64,000 nucleotides of DNA from NCBI RefSeq assembly GCF_018219155.1, contig NZ_CP056123.1, positions 744,001 through 808,000 of the forward strand, given 5' to 3'. Of the stretch, positions 1 to 8,478 are shown in pieces. The notes beneath the pieces are model-generated. The model was not told where the DNA came from and did no database searches. It saw only the letters and a program-made list of their open reading frames with translations. The position numbers were made by a program, and so were the translations under genes. Within the stretch, counting starts at the first letter, position 1. Each line of letters opens with the position of its first letter. Source of the stretch: Moritella sp. 24. Lineage in GTDB: Bacteria; Pseudomonadota; Gammaproteobacteria; Enterobacterales; Moritellaceae.

Positions 1-357
1 GAACATGATTGTACCGACTTGGTCTAGATTACGGGTCGATCCAAATGCAACCGTTCTATCCACGTTTTTTGCTGCACGATAAACCCAAGATCTTTCCGCT
101 CGATTGAAAGGCATCTCTTCACGATCTTGTGCAAAAAAATATTGCCGGAAGAATTCACCTTGTTTTTCAAATAGATATCTAAATCGTCCAATGACAGGGT
201 AGTTATGACGAATTGCTTGTTTAGTTTGTCTTTTATCAGCTATATACATATAAATAACACTGATGATACCGACAATTAGTGCAAGGATAAATAAGCTAGT
301 GATAATATCTAAGCCAAACAATAGTAGATCAATTTGAGATTTGAATTCTGATTGCAT
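1..357 (-). CDS. FMN-binding glutamate synthase-family protein, N-terminal part
   Basis: This gene is cut by the window edge: 119 codons run open from an ATG at 355-357 to position 1. Residues about 11-39 form one hydrophobic segment. The following stretch (NYPVIGRFRYLFEKQGEFFR, then PFNRAERSWVYRAAK and FGSTRNL) is typical of the N-terminus of membrane-anchored proteins with a glutamate-synthase FMN domain. A good ribosome site (AAAGGTG on the minus strand) lies just upstream. The catalytic FMN/Fe-S part is outside the window. These stand-alone proteins resemble the central domain of GltB, but their substrate is not settled. The family call rests on memory of this N-terminal pattern. Confidence 0.7.
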   Translation of the reverse strand, partial: MQSEFKSQIDLLLFGLDIITSLFILALIVGIISVIYMYIADKRQTKQAIRHNYPVIGRFRYLFEKQGEFFRQYFFAQDREEMPFNRAERSWVYRAAKNVDRTVAFGSTRNLDQVGTIMF

Positions 358-476
358 AAGTCACACCTTTAATTAATTCTTATGTACTAGTTAAGAATAT
401 AACCAAAGTAATTGCATGACTCATCACAATATTATCACTATTCCATCATTATTTACGCTAATACTTTTAGATAAGC

Positions 477-1007
477 TTATTTGTTGATCATGTCTTTTGC
501 TATTTGTTGTAGCAGGTAAGTTTCTCGTTCAATTGATAAACCTGCATTAGGGTGACCAGCCATCACTTCAAGGTTATGTGCAATAGCGTCATGAATATTA
601 ATCCATAACGCACTCACGCCATTTTTAATTTCATTTTCTTCTAGTCTTGGCGTGCCTAATTGTTTGTTTGCATCACAGGTAAAGCAGTAAGACAGCATTT
701 GAATACTATCGAAGCCATCTTTATACCAAGGTCTGATTTCTTCATAGCTCCCGTAAGGCACTACGTTGTGAATATTTTCGGCACCGGTTTCTTCTTCGAC
801 TTCGCGGATTAGTCCTGTAATGATGTCTTCGTCATCATGTAAGCCACCACCGGGTAAACTGTAGTCATGATAGCGAGCGGTGAAAATAAGTAAGATCTCT
901 TCATCATGGGTAATAATGCCGCGTGTTGCGATCCGCTGACCCGTATTTTTAGGTGCAGTAACATCTGGGTGAATAGTAGAACGGAGGACTGGCATTTGGT
1001 TGATCAT
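477..1007 (-). CDS. Nudix hydrolase
   Basis: This 176-residue protein has a complete Nudix box at residues 54-76: Gly54, Glu60, then REVEEETG at 68-75. It fits the GX5EX7REUXEEXGU pattern that binds the divalent metal for pyrophosphate-bond cleavage. Nudix enzymes hydrolyse nucleoside diphosphates linked to another group X; the specific substrate cannot be read from the sequence. The start ATG is preceded at a normal distance by AAGAG. It stands alone, with the fadL gene divergent on its right and no shared function apparent. It could act in nucleotide sanitation or cofactor turnover. Confidence 0.88.
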   Translation of the reverse strand: MINQMPVLRSTIHPDVTAPKNTGQRIATRGIITHDEEILLIFTARYHDYSLPGGGLHDDEDIITGLIREVEEETGAENIHNVVPYGSYEEIRPWYKDGFDSIQMLSYCFTCDANKQLGTPRLEENEIKNGVSALWINIHDAIAHNLEVMAGHPNAGLSIERETYLLQQIAKDMINK

Positions 1008-1391
1008 TATAAATAGCTCTTGTGATTGTTTAACTAATATTTTGTTGGTGTATTAATTCGGTATATTGCGATCGTTTTTGATATTGCTGTATCGCAATTG
1101 GAACGATTAATTAAGGCATTATATTAGCATATCTGCTAAGGAGAGGCTGTAATGGTATTTTGAGTTGTTTTAGGGTATTGAATCATAATAAGTTTAATTT
1201 CAACCGTAGAGTAACAGCTCTACATTTTAACTAACAATAATTTAACGTAAATACGTTATTTTTAATTATTTTCACCTCTTTTGGGGTATTTATTTCGTTT
1301 GGGATTATTTAATTCTAAATGACATATTACAACCTGTCACAATAGATTAACATCCTCGGCATATTAAATAATAACTACAGGGATTAATGTA
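1008..1391. other. gene-free region between the Nudix gene and fadL
   Basis: These 384 bases hold both divergent promoters. An 8-bp inverted repeat (ATTGCGAT at 1065-1072, ATCGCAAT at 1091-1098) lies near the Nudix start, and its inner bases overlap a second one (ATCGTT/AACGAT). A small hairpin GTAGAG/CTCTAC sits at 1206-1223. I found no convincing FadR operator upstream of fadL and no credible ORF. Confidence 0.4.
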
Positions 1392-2690
1392 ATGAAAGGC
1401 AATTTGAAAGTGACTTCGGCCCTTGGCTCAGCTATCGCGCTGGCATTGGCAACTGCATCTACATCTGTACTTGCAGCTGGTTTCCAAGTAGGTGAACATT
1501 CAGCTACAGGTTTAGGCCGTGCAAATGCGGGTGAAGGTGCCATCGCTGATACAGCATTAGTGTTAACTAAAAACCCAGCTGCAATGACGATGTTTGATAA
1601 AACAACTGTTTCAAGCCAACTTGCTTTCATTGCACCTGATGTTAATACTGAATATGAAGATTCAAATGGTGTAGCTCAAACTGAAGAAGATTATGCGCCG
1701 AATCAATTCGTACCAAGTTTTGCGGCAATTATGCCTTTGAATGACAAAGTGTCTATTGGCTTTGCTATGTTCTCTAATTACGGTACAGGTACTGAAGTAA
1801 GTGATGAATTTGCCTACGGTGATATTGGTGGTACAACAAGTATTATCACTGTTGATAGTAGCTTTAATATTGCGTATAAAATAAATGATTTATTGAGTAT
1901 AGGTGCGGGTTATGACCTTGTTGTTGGTCAAGCTGAAATGGAAAAAGGCTTTGATGTTGGACCTGTAGCTAATACATTTGATATGAGTGGTAATGCGATT
2001 GGTCATGGTTGGAATGTGGGTACATTATTTACAATTAATGAGAATAATCGCTTAGCTTTAACTTATCGTTCTGCAGTTGACATGAGTTTTGAAGGTGACT
2101 TTACTGGTAGTGGTGCCTTTGCTCCTGGGGAAGCTGGTAGATTACTTCCAGCAGATCCTAGCACTGTTACTGGTAATGTAGATGTTACTTTACCAGCTAT
2201 TGCTGAGTTATCTGGTTATCATAAAGTAAGTGATGTTCTTGCTGTACATTATAGTGCGATGTGGACACAATGGAGCTCACTAGATGAGTTGAAAGCAACT
2301 AGCGAAGGTTGTAAAAGTGGAACAAATGATCTACTTGATCCATTCGAAAATGGTGTTTGTTTCCAAAAAGACTTAGAGTATAACGATAGTATACGTTATG
2401 CTGTTGGTACAACTGCTTATGTATCAGAGTCTGTAACATTGCGTATGGGTTATGCTTATGATGAGCAAGCTGGTGAAGCTATTGTTGTAATGCCTGATAC
2501 AAGTCGTCATCAAATTTCAGCTGGCGTGAGCTATGCAGCTAGTGAAACCGTTAGTTTTGATCTTGGTAGTGCTTATATATTCGGTGATGAAGTTACATTT
2601 ACAGAGCACAGTGAGTTGGGCGGAGATCAAGAGTTCACTTCAAATGGTTCTGCTTGGTTAGTATCAGCACAAATGAATATGGCATTCTAA
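1392..2690 (+). CDS. fadL: FadL-family outer-membrane long-chain fatty acid transporter
   Basis: The 432-residue precursor has a signal peptide of about 28 residues ending VLA, and the mature protein starts AGFQV, as in FadL. The N-terminal GEGAIAD and KNPAAMTMF stretches (residues about 48-68) match the FadL hatch region with its NPA motif. The rest is alternating polar/hydrophobic beta-strand sequence ending in a C-terminal Phe, the usual outer-membrane barrel signature. FadL family porins pass long-chain fatty acids or other hydrophobic molecules across the outer membrane. With fadH, fadE, a lipase and a thioesterase in the same window, fatty-acid uptake is the likely job. Other FadL-type porins carry aromatic hydrocarbons, so the substrate is inferred. 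A strong terminator follows. Confidence 0.9.
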   Translation: MKGNLKVTSALGSAIALALATASTSVLAAGFQVGEHSATGLGRANAGEGAIADTALVLTKNPAAMTMFDKTTVSSQLAFIAPDVNTEYEDSNGVAQTEEDYAPNQFVPSFAAIMPLNDKVSIGFAMFSNYGTGTEVSDEFAYGDIGGTTSIITVDSSFNIAYKINDLLSIGAGYDLVVGQAEMEKGFDVGPVANTFDMSGNAIGHGWNVGTLFTINENNRLALTYRSAVDMSFEGDFTGSGAFAPGEAGRLLPADPSTVTGNVDVTLPAIAELSGYHKVSDVLAVHYSAMWTQWSSLDELKATSEGCKSGTNDLLDPFENGVCFQKDLEYNDSIRYAVGTTAYVSESVTLRMGYAYDEQAGEAIVVMPDTSRHQISAGVSYAASETVSFDLGSAYIFGDEVTFTEHSELGGDQEFTSNGSAWLVSAQMNMAF

Positions 2691-2720
2691 TTTGAGCTAT
2701 TAAATTAATACTCAGATACA

Positions 2721-2753
2721 AAAAAACCAGCTAAGTAATTAGCTGGTTTTTTT
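2721..2753. terminator. bidirectional terminator between fadL and the XRE regulator
   Basis: Eight-bp stem CCAGCTAA (2727-2734) / TTAGCTGG (2739-2746) with a GTAA loop. A-run on the left and T-run on the right let it serve both convergent genes. Confidence 0.9.
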
Positions 2754-2774
2754 CGTTAAAAGGTATTTTTAATA

Positions 2775-3533
2775 TTAACCTTTCTGCGCTTTACTAAAGC
2801 GTACTAAATCCGCGTTGTTATTCAACAAATCTTTAAAAAATGGATTTTGATATAAGTCTTTTAAACTGCCTTTATAGAACTTAACACGCGATGCTGTAGG
2901 GTAAGGTTCAAAATGTAGATCTTGAAAAAATGAGGCAATTGCTGGTGTACGTGTTGGTAGTACAACAGACGTAAATTTACCATCCAAATCTAACACCATC
3001 TTAATTGCTACACTGTTATCAATAAAACAGAACGATACAATCATCCCCGTATTACTAGCAATATAATGGCCAACAATCGCATTTTCATTCATGAGCAAGC
3101 TAACCGTGTAGTGCGCTGGCGGAAATGCAGCCATTGTCTCGGTGAGTGCTTCAGTATAAAAATGTTCGTGCCCTTTATTTACTACTTCAGCCTGCTTTTC
3201 TGTTAAGTTAGAAAAATCTACAGCCGCAATATCAGTGATATTTACGGGATAAAATGCAGGTCTGCCACCAATTTCTGTCGCCTTTGTTTTGCTAACAAAT
3301 TTCTTTTCTTGCTCACTCATCTCATAGCCTTCTGCAAAAAAGCGAGCGATAGCGATACGACGTAAAAAAGAGGGTTCTCGTTTGCCATTTTCCCAAAGGG
3401 ATAATGTTGTCTGTGAGAGACCGGTAAATTCTTTATGTGAATTAGCTAACTGCGACACGAAGTCAAACTGAGACAACTTATGATTTTTACGTGTCAGGCG
3501 TAATTGAGTGCCAAAACCTTCTTTTTTAAACAT
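2775..3533 (-). CDS. XRE-family transcriptional regulator with a long C-terminal domain
   Basis: The N-terminal 65 or so residues form a Cro/C1-type helix-turn-helix: FGTQLRLTRKNHKLSQFDFV, followed by LSQTTLSLWENGKREPSF, where the ENGKREP stretch is the classic turn after the recognition helix. Residues about 95-250 have no family I recognise. They include mixed alpha/beta sequence (YTVSLLMNENAIVGHYIASN, IKMVLDLDGKFTSVVL) that could be a ligand-binding domain. ATG choice is supported by AAGGA six bases upstream. It is monocistronic and converges on fadL. Target genes are unknown. Confidence 0.82.
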   Translation of the reverse strand: MFKKEGFGTQLRLTRKNHKLSQFDFVSQLANSHKEFTGLSQTTLSLWENGKREPSFLRRIAIARFFAEGYEMSEQEKKFVSKTKATEIGGRPAFYPVNITDIAAVDFSNLTEKQAEVVNKGHEHFYTEALTETMAAFPPAHYTVSLLMNENAIVGHYIASNTGMIVSFCFIDNSVAIKMVLDLDGKFTSVVLPTRTPAIASFFQDLHFEPYPTASRVKFYKGSLKDLYQNPFFKDLLNNNADLVRFSKAQKG

Positions 3534-3556
3534 TTATTGTCCTTGGTACTAAAGCA

Positions 3557-3646
3557 TTAGCTGTTATGTTGTTGCTCAAGTTTATGTTTAGCTAAAAGAG
3601 TTAAAACAATTAGAAGTTTAATTGCTTGTATTGATAACCAAATCAT
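3557..3646 (-). CDS. possible 29-residue single-helix membrane peptide
   Basis: A very short reading frame on the minus strand, starting with ATG at 3644-3646, with AGGTG six bases upstream. It encodes MIWLSIQAIKLLIVLTLLAK and then a charged tail HKLEQQHNS before TAA. It lies directly upstream of the XRE regulator in the same direction (gap 23 bases) and could be a leader or a small membrane protein. Nothing but the ribosome site and the amphipathic layout supports it, so this is tentative. Confidence 0.3.
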   Translation of the reverse strand: MIWLSIQAIKLLIVLTLLAKHKLEQQHNS

Positions 3647-3728
3647 TTATGCACCTAGAGTAATTAATCTATTTATAGAAGAATAAAATATTATCAAATA
3701 TTATATCCTTAGGTGGAAAGTTGTGCAA

Positions 3729-3757
3729 TTCATTTCACATATTGTCGATTATATAAT
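3729..3757 (+). promoter_or_regulatory. candidate promoter of trpR-permease
   Basis: A perfect -10 hexamer TATAAT at 3752-3757 is spaced 17 bases from a weak -35 TTCATT at 3729-3734. It lies about 120 bases upstream of the preferred trpR start. I could not find a convincing palindromic Trp operator (CTAGT-type half sites) over it. Confidence 0.4.
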
Positions 3758-3874
3758 GTTATGTAAGTAGTTGTAATCATAAAAAATGATACAAAAATAA
3801 AAAAACTCTTGATATAAAAGAGTGTAATGCTGTACTGTTACGTCATTACAGATAATCTACTAGGTATTACCTTT

Positions 3875-4138
3875 ATGATCAATGAATTGTTTTGCGATAT
3901 ATCGAATAAGGAAGATGTTTCACTTATTTTGCCTTTACTGCTTTCCGCTGAAGAATTAAACGCTATTCGCTCACGAGCTTTGGTTTATAAAGAACTGTTG
4001 CTTGGAGATAAGTCTCAGCGTGAAATCGCAAAAATACACAATATAAGTATTGCGACAATTACTCGAGGTTCAAATAATTTGAAATCAATGAGTAGTACTG
4101 AAAAAGAATTATTACAAACATTATTAATTAGGAAGTAG
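3875..4138 (+). CDS. trpR: Trp repressor TrpR
   Basis: The protein carries the TrpR signature: KSQREIAKIHNISIATITRG followed by SNNLK, matching the helix-turn-helix of E. coli TrpR (SQRE...ATITRGSNSLK). TrpR binds tryptophan and represses trp biosynthesis and transport genes. From ATG 3875 the product is 87 residues and starts MINELFCDI, where similarity to TrpR begins. An upstream ATG at 3827 would give 103 residues, close to the usual length, and has AAAGAG before it, but its extra 16 residues do not look like TrpR. The start is therefore uncertain. The stop is 4 bases before the permease ATG, so the two are almost surely one transcript. Confidence 0.85.
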   Translation: MINELFCDISNKEDVSLILPLLLSAEELNAIRSRALVYKELLLGDKSQREIAKIHNISIATITRGSNNLKSMSSTEKELLQTLLIRK

Positions 4139-4142
4139 GTTT

Positions 4143-5384
4143 ATGTCTGAAGTTATGGCAGCTAAGCAAGAAGCACAACCGTCCTCGTTGGGTGGCGTAT
4201 TTATTATTACAGGGACGAGTATTGGTGCCGGTATGTTTTCTTTACCTGTATTAACATCAAGCATGTGGTTTGGTTGGGCAGTACTATTTTTGTGTGTTTC
4301 TTGGTATTGCATGTATAGCTCTGCTCTTTACTTACTTGAAGCGAATCAGAAGTTTAAGCATGGTGTTAATTTTGATTCCATGACTAAAGCGTTATTACCT
4401 ACGTCATTGCGCGTACTTAATGGCTTATCAGTTCTGTTTGTAAGTTATATCTTAGTTTATGCCTATATTTCTGGTGGCGGCTCAATGCTGGGTCATAGCT
4501 TACAATCTGGTCTTGGCATTGAACTTGATCAGTCTGTAGCGAGTTTTGTTTTTGCTGTGCTACTTGGATTAATTGTGAGCTTTAGTACTAAAGCGGTTGA
4601 TCGTTTTACATCTGCGATGTTAGGTGGAATGGTGATCACGTTTAGTATTGCTATTTTTAGCCTGCTAAGTGGTGCTAACTTTTCATTATTACAACCTTTT
4701 GCTGAGATGACTGAGCGTTTACCTTATAGCTGGGCGGCAATTCCTTCATTAATGGTTTGCTTTGGTTTTCATTCTAATATCCCAAGCCTAGTTAAATACT
4801 ATAAAAAAGATAGCTCGAAAGTAGTTAATTCAATTCGTTACGGTAGCTTGTTGGCGCTGGCTATTTATCTTGTTTGGTTACTAGCAAGCTTTACTGTGAT
4901 TGGTCGTGACGGTTTTGCGAGTGTTATTGCGCAGGGCGGTAATATGGGCGCACTAGTGTCTGCATTAGAGTCGAGTGGCTCTGGCCCGACGTTAGCTGTA
5001 ACACTACAGTTATTTGCTAATTTTGCTGTAGCGACATCATTTCTTGGCGTAGCATTGGGTTTATTCGATTTTCTAACCGATTTATTAAAACTTGATGATA
5101 GTTTATCTGGTCGTAGTAAAACGGCACTTGTTACTTTTGTACCACCAATGATTGGCGGTGTGTTATTTCCTAACGGTTTTATCTATGCAATTGGTTATGC
5201 TGGATTTGCGGCTGCAGTGTTTGCATTGTTCACACCCGTAGCCTTAGCTTTTCAAGCTCGCAAGCATTTACCGTCGACTGATTTCTCTGTTTCAGGTGGT
5301 TATGCTCGCATGATTATCGTGATGATTTTTGCATTGTCTGTAGTGACTTTTCAAGTATTGTCGATGTTAGGTTTGCTCGCTTAA
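4143..5384 (+). CDS. mtr: aromatic amino acid permease (Mtr/TyrP family), probably tryptophan
   Basis: A 413-residue polytopic inner-membrane protein of the hydroxy/aromatic amino acid permease (HAAAP) family. It opens with GGVFIITGTSIGAGMFSLPV, the conserved first helix of Mtr, TnaB and TyrP, and has about eleven hydrophobic segments. These are proton-driven importers of tryptophan or tyrosine. Direct coupling to trpR, four bases upstream, makes tryptophan the likeliest substrate; that is inference from context. In E. coli mtr is a TrpR target located apart from trpR. A strong terminator follows, so trpR and this gene look like a self-contained two-gene unit. Confidence 0.85.
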   Translation: MSEVMAAKQEAQPSSLGGVFIITGTSIGAGMFSLPVLTSSMWFGWAVLFLCVSWYCMYSSALYLLEANQKFKHGVNFDSMTKALLPTSLRVLNGLSVLFVSYILVYAYISGGGSMLGHSLQSGLGIELDQSVASFVFAVLLGLIVSFSTKAVDRFTSAMLGGMVITFSIAIFSLLSGANFSLLQPFAEMTERLPYSWAAIPSLMVCFGFHSNIPSLVKYYKKDSSKVVNSIRYGSLLALAIYLVWLLASFTVIGRDGFASVIAQGGNMGALVSALESSGSGPTLAVTLQLFANFAVATSFLGVALGLFDFLTDLLKLDDSLSGRSKTALVTFVPPMIGGVLFPNGFIYAIGYAGFAAAVFALFTPVALAFQARKHLPSTDFSVSGGYARMIIVMIFALSVVTFQVLSMLGLLA

Positions 5385-5404
5385 TCGCACTTATTGATAG
5401 TATG

Positions 5405-5447
5405 ACAGCCGTTAATGATGATGTGATTAACGGCTGTTTAGTTTTTT
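5405..5447 (+). terminator. terminator after the permease gene
   Basis: Perfect 12-bp stem ACAGCCGTTAAT (5405-5416) / ATTAACGGCTGT (5426-5437), then TTAGTTTTTT. Confidence 0.9.
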
Positions 5448-5625
5448 ATGATTGATGATAAATGTGATTAAGTTTAACTATTTGAAATTAATATCTATTT
5501 GTGTTGTTTAGTGCTTGGTTTTGGCTGTTATCTGCGATATGACACTATTTTGAAACAATAATGATATTAGTTTTGAATTAATTCTATTTTATTAAGTATA
5601 ATAAGATATATTTTGATTATGTGAT

Positions 5626-6525
5626 ATGAATATGAATTATACTTTTTCTCGCTCAGCTATTATTTTTACCCTTGTCTTCTCCTTATCGGGGTGTTTTGAT
5701 ATTGCGGATATTCCAAAATTAAACTCATCATGGAAAGTGACTGATTCAACACAAATCAATGATGATCAATTCGGTTTTGTTACAGATTCTTCGAGCACAT
5801 GTCCTACCTTTTTAACTAATACGAATAATGACATGGCTGACATTCAGCTTCCCACCGAATTTGGCATTGCGGGTTGGAATATATATAAGCAGGATAACGA
5901 TAACTGGCGCGCAGAGTTAACAAACTTAATTGAAAAAAATGATTTAATTGTTTTACAAGAAGCTAAATTAAGCTTTTTATTACATCAATTAATGCAGCAA
6001 TATGAATTAACGTGGACACAAGTGGAAGCGTTTAGTGTTTACAAGCAGTCGATGGGTGTACTAACGGCAAGTAAAGTGATGCCTTTATCTGTTTGTAAAC
6101 AAACCCTGGCTGAACCTTGGCTGCGTTTTCCTAAATCATCATTAATCAGTTATTACCCTTGGGCTGGTAGTGATGAGCCTTTACTTGTCGCAAATATGCA
6201 CATGATTAACTTTACTTTGGGTGTCGACGAGTTTAATCAGCAGTTAGAAGGTGTGATTTCTGTTATTCGCAAATATAGCGGCCCAGTGATCATGGCGGGT
6301 GATTTTAATACGTGGACAAATAAACGTTTAAACCAATTGCTTGATATTACAGCGAGTGTTGATTTACAACAATTGGTTTATCAAAACGATGTGCGCGAAA
6401 CGGCGTTTGGTCATCCACTTGATGATATCTATTTTAGAGGCATGCAGCAGATAAGTGCATCGTCTTATGAAACTGAAGCATCAGATCATAACCCGATCGT
6501 CGCACGTTTTGGTCCACTATATTAA
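5626..6525 (+). CDS. endonuclease/exonuclease/phosphatase-family lipoprotein
   Basis: The N-terminus is a lipoprotein signal (hydrophobic run, then LSGC with the lipid-bearing Cys at residue 23). The body has the endonuclease/exonuclease/phosphatase fold markers in order: GIAGWNIYKQ, the metal-binding Glu in LIVLQEAK, an ANMHMINF segment, MAGDFNTW and C-terminal SDHNPIVARF. These supply the Glu, Asp, Asn and His of the active site. The family includes DNases, phosphodiesterases and sphingomyelinase-like enzymes, so the substrate stays open. As a lipoprotein it would work in the periplasm or at the outer membrane. A second ATG at 5632 would shorten it by two residues. It appears monocistronic. 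Confidence 0.82.
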   Translation: MNMNYTFSRSAIIFTLVFSLSGCFDIADIPKLNSSWKVTDSTQINDDQFGFVTDSSSTCPTFLTNTNNDMADIQLPTEFGIAGWNIYKQDNDNWRAELTNLIEKNDLIVLQEAKLSFLLHQLMQQYELTWTQVEAFSVYKQSMGVLTASKVMPLSVCKQTLAEPWLRFPKSSLISYYPWAGSDEPLLVANMHMINFTLGVDEFNQQLEGVISVIRKYSGPVIMAGDFNTWTNKRLNQLLDITASVDLQQLVYQNDVRETAFGHPLDDIYFRGMQQISASSYETEASDHNPIVARFGPLY

Positions 6526-6561
6526 TAACGACCAACGGCATATTTTTATAATTAGTGATGG

Positions 6562-7011
6562 ATGAATATGATGGATAAATTTAAGCAGCAGTACCCTATT
6601 ATTGTCGATGATATTGTACGTTGGGGTGATATGGATGCCTTTGGTCACGTTAATAATACGGTGTATTTCCGCTATTTTGAACAAGCAAGAATTGGCTACT
6701 TTGATCAAATTAAAGCAATGGAATACATGAACGAGCATGGTATTGGCCCAATCTTGGCTGCGACTAATTGCCGTTTTAAAGCACCATTAAAATCACCGGA
6801 TACTATTCAAATTGGTGCGACAGTGTCAGAGTTTGCTGCGCATAAACTTATTATGAAATATGCAGTGTGGAGTAATACGCTAGAACGGGTTGTTGCTGAA
6901 GGGGAAGGCGTGATTGTGTTCGTTGATTACAAAGCGCATAAGAAAATGCCTGTGCCAGCAGATATCGTCGATAAAATTAAACAGTTACAACCTGCGTTAT
7001 TTACTGCTTAG
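6562..7011 (+). CDS. acyl-CoA thioesterase (4-hydroxybenzoyl-CoA thioesterase fold)
   Basis: A 149-residue single hot-dog-fold protein. Residues 21-40 read WGDMDAFGHVNNTVYFRYFE, the YbgC/4HBT signature with the catalytic Asp at about residue 25. Enzymes of this group hydrolyse acyl-CoA to free acid and CoA in the cytosol. The chain-length preference cannot be told, though the gene sits among lipid genes. A gene of this group in the tol-pal operon is called ybgC; no tol genes are nearby here, so I give no symbol. A strong bidirectional terminator follows. Confidence 0.88.
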   Translation: MNMMDKFKQQYPIIVDDIVRWGDMDAFGHVNNTVYFRYFEQARIGYFDQIKAMEYMNEHGIGPILAATNCRFKAPLKSPDTIQIGATVSEFAAHKLIMKYAVWSNTLERVVAEGEGVIVFVDYKAHKKMPVPADIVDKIKQLQPALFTA

Positions 7012-7023
7012 CGATATTTTAAA

Positions 7024-7062
7024 GTAAAAAAAAGCAGACTAACATAAGTTAGTCTGCTTATT
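7024..7062. terminator. bidirectional terminator, thioesterase and DUF3010 gene
   Basis: Eleven-bp stem AGCAGACTAAC (7033-7043) / GTTAGTCTGCT (7048-7058), with an A-run on the left serving the minus-strand gene. The right side has only TTATTGC. Confidence 0.85.
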
Positions 7063-7084
7063 GCATTACAACACGTCTTTATAA

Positions 7085-7528
7085 TTAAAGTGCGTTGTTT
7101 GCTGCTTTTTCGTTTAAGAATAGGCAACCAAGTGTGAATGCATTTTGTTGGAATTTTTTCAAGCCAGTCTCTGCAAAATCAACAAAGATTGGGTGATCTT
7201 GTACAAGTTGCTTGTAGAATGTTTGTGAAACCATGTTCACTTCAACATTCATTACAAGTTGGATTGCTGCTTCTGCTTTAAAGCTTGTTGAGCTACCACT
7301 AAACTTACCTTTTGTTAGGCGTTCTTTGATCACAACATTTTCGATTTTATAATCTGTCATTAGCTGGGCAAATTCTTTATGAAACTGACGCATTTGATAC
7401 GCTTCAGTTGAACTTGCTAAGGTAATTTTTCTTTTACGACATTCAATAAGTTCAAACATTCCGTCTTTTAAAGATAGGAAACATAGATTTACTTCATTGC
7501 CTGCTAGTTCAACACTACAAATTCTCAT
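7085..7528 (-). CDS. DUF3010 family protein
   Basis: The start at 7528 gives 147 residues beginning MRICSVELAGNEVNLCFLSL. GGTGAG lies about eight bases upstream of this ATG, and the family length fits; an upstream ATG at 7591 would add 21 residues without a ribosome site. The protein is soluble, with an acidic core and the conserved-looking ECRKRKITLASSTEAYQMRQ and IKERLTKGKFSGSSTSFKAE stretches. I recognise it as DUF3010, found in Vibrio- and Shewanella-type bacteria, with no known function. The small globular layout (strand, then a KGKFSGSS loop) suggests a nucleotide- or nucleic-acid-related fold, but this is speculation. Confidence 0.7.
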   Translation of the reverse strand: MRICSVELAGNEVNLCFLSLKDGMFELIECRKRKITLASSTEAYQMRQFHKEFAQLMTDYKIENVVIKERLTKGKFSGSSTSFKAEAAIQLVMNVEVNMVSQTFYKQLVQDHPIFVDFAETGLKKFQQNAFTLGCLFLNEKAANNAL

Positions 7529-7663
7529 TAAATAACTCACCATAAATAAAGATAACCTCGCTATTATAACCACTTTATTGCCAGTTAACATGGTTATCGT
7601 TGTTTCGTTGTGAATTTATACGATAACATGTTTGTTAAAGATGACTTATTTTGAGGAAACGTA

Positions 7664-8338
7664 ATGACTTATTTATCGTGTGTTGAAATTGAGCCAAAGC
7701 AAGCCGCGAATGCGAGTGTTATTTGGTTACATGGACTGGGCGCTAACGGCCATGACTTTGCGCCTATTGTGCCTATGTTTGCATTACCAAAAGAACATCA
7801 AGTGCGTTATGTATTTCCACATGCACCAGAGATAAAGGTCACGATTAATAACGGTTATAAAATGCCAGCATGGTATGACATTTTAGAAATAACACTTGAG
7901 CGAAAAATAGATATGCCAGGTTTAATGGTGAGTGTTGAGCAAGTGCAGAAACTGATCCAACGCGAGATAGACAGAGGAATTGATAGTACGCGTATTATTG
8001 TCGCTGGTTTTTCGCAGGGTGGTGCCGTTGCTTATCAAAGTGCATTAACCTTTGCTGAACCACTTGCAGGTTTGATGGTGATGTCGAGTTACTTCGCTAC
8101 ACATAAAACAGTAGAACCGCATAAACATAATCTCGCGTTACCTATCCATATATATCATGGTAGTGCAGATCCTGTTGTGGCTGAATCGCTAGGTTTAGAT
8201 GCCATTAAGCATTTAGAAACACTTGGTTATGCACCGAAATATAGTCGCTATCCAGCAGAGCATACTGTTACACCACAACAAATAAATGATATATCACAAC
8301 ATATAACTCAGTTTTTAACGATGAATATAGAAGCTTAA
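7664..8338 (+). CDS. carboxylesterase / phospholipase of the alpha/beta-hydrolase family
   Basis: A 224-residue cytosolic esterase of the acyl-protein-thioesterase type (PF02230). The oxyanion loop WLHGLGANGHDF is at about residues 21-32, the nucleophile Ser117 in AGFSQGG, Asp169 in GSADPVV, and His200 in AEHTV complete the catalytic triad. Family members hydrolyse short-chain carboxylic esters and lysophospholipids. The gene stands alone, downstream of a divergent DUF3010 gene. GAGGAAACG supplies the ribosome site just before the ATG. Confidence 0.9.
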   Translation: MTYLSCVEIEPKQAANASVIWLHGLGANGHDFAPIVPMFALPKEHQVRYVFPHAPEIKVTINNGYKMPAWYDILEITLERKIDMPGLMVSVEQVQKLIQREIDRGIDSTRIIVAGFSQGGAVAYQSALTFAEPLAGLMVMSSYFATHKTVEPHKHNLALPIHIYHGSADPVVAESLGLDAIKHLETLGYAPKYSRYPAEHTVTPQQINDISQHITQFLTMNIEA

Positions 8339-8478
8339 TAGATATTTTTACTATTTAAGATGTAATGGTTTTAATACTTTATTTCGCTATTAAGATCACA
8401 ATGATACAAGTTGTGCTCTCATTTGTGGCCATTACATCTATGCTTAATAGTTCCTAGTGTGACAGGTAAGATTTAACA

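Noticed and set aside
3827-3874. Trp operator near the trpR start
   Set aside because: Only a single ACTAG-like half site is present; no palindrome of the known operator form.
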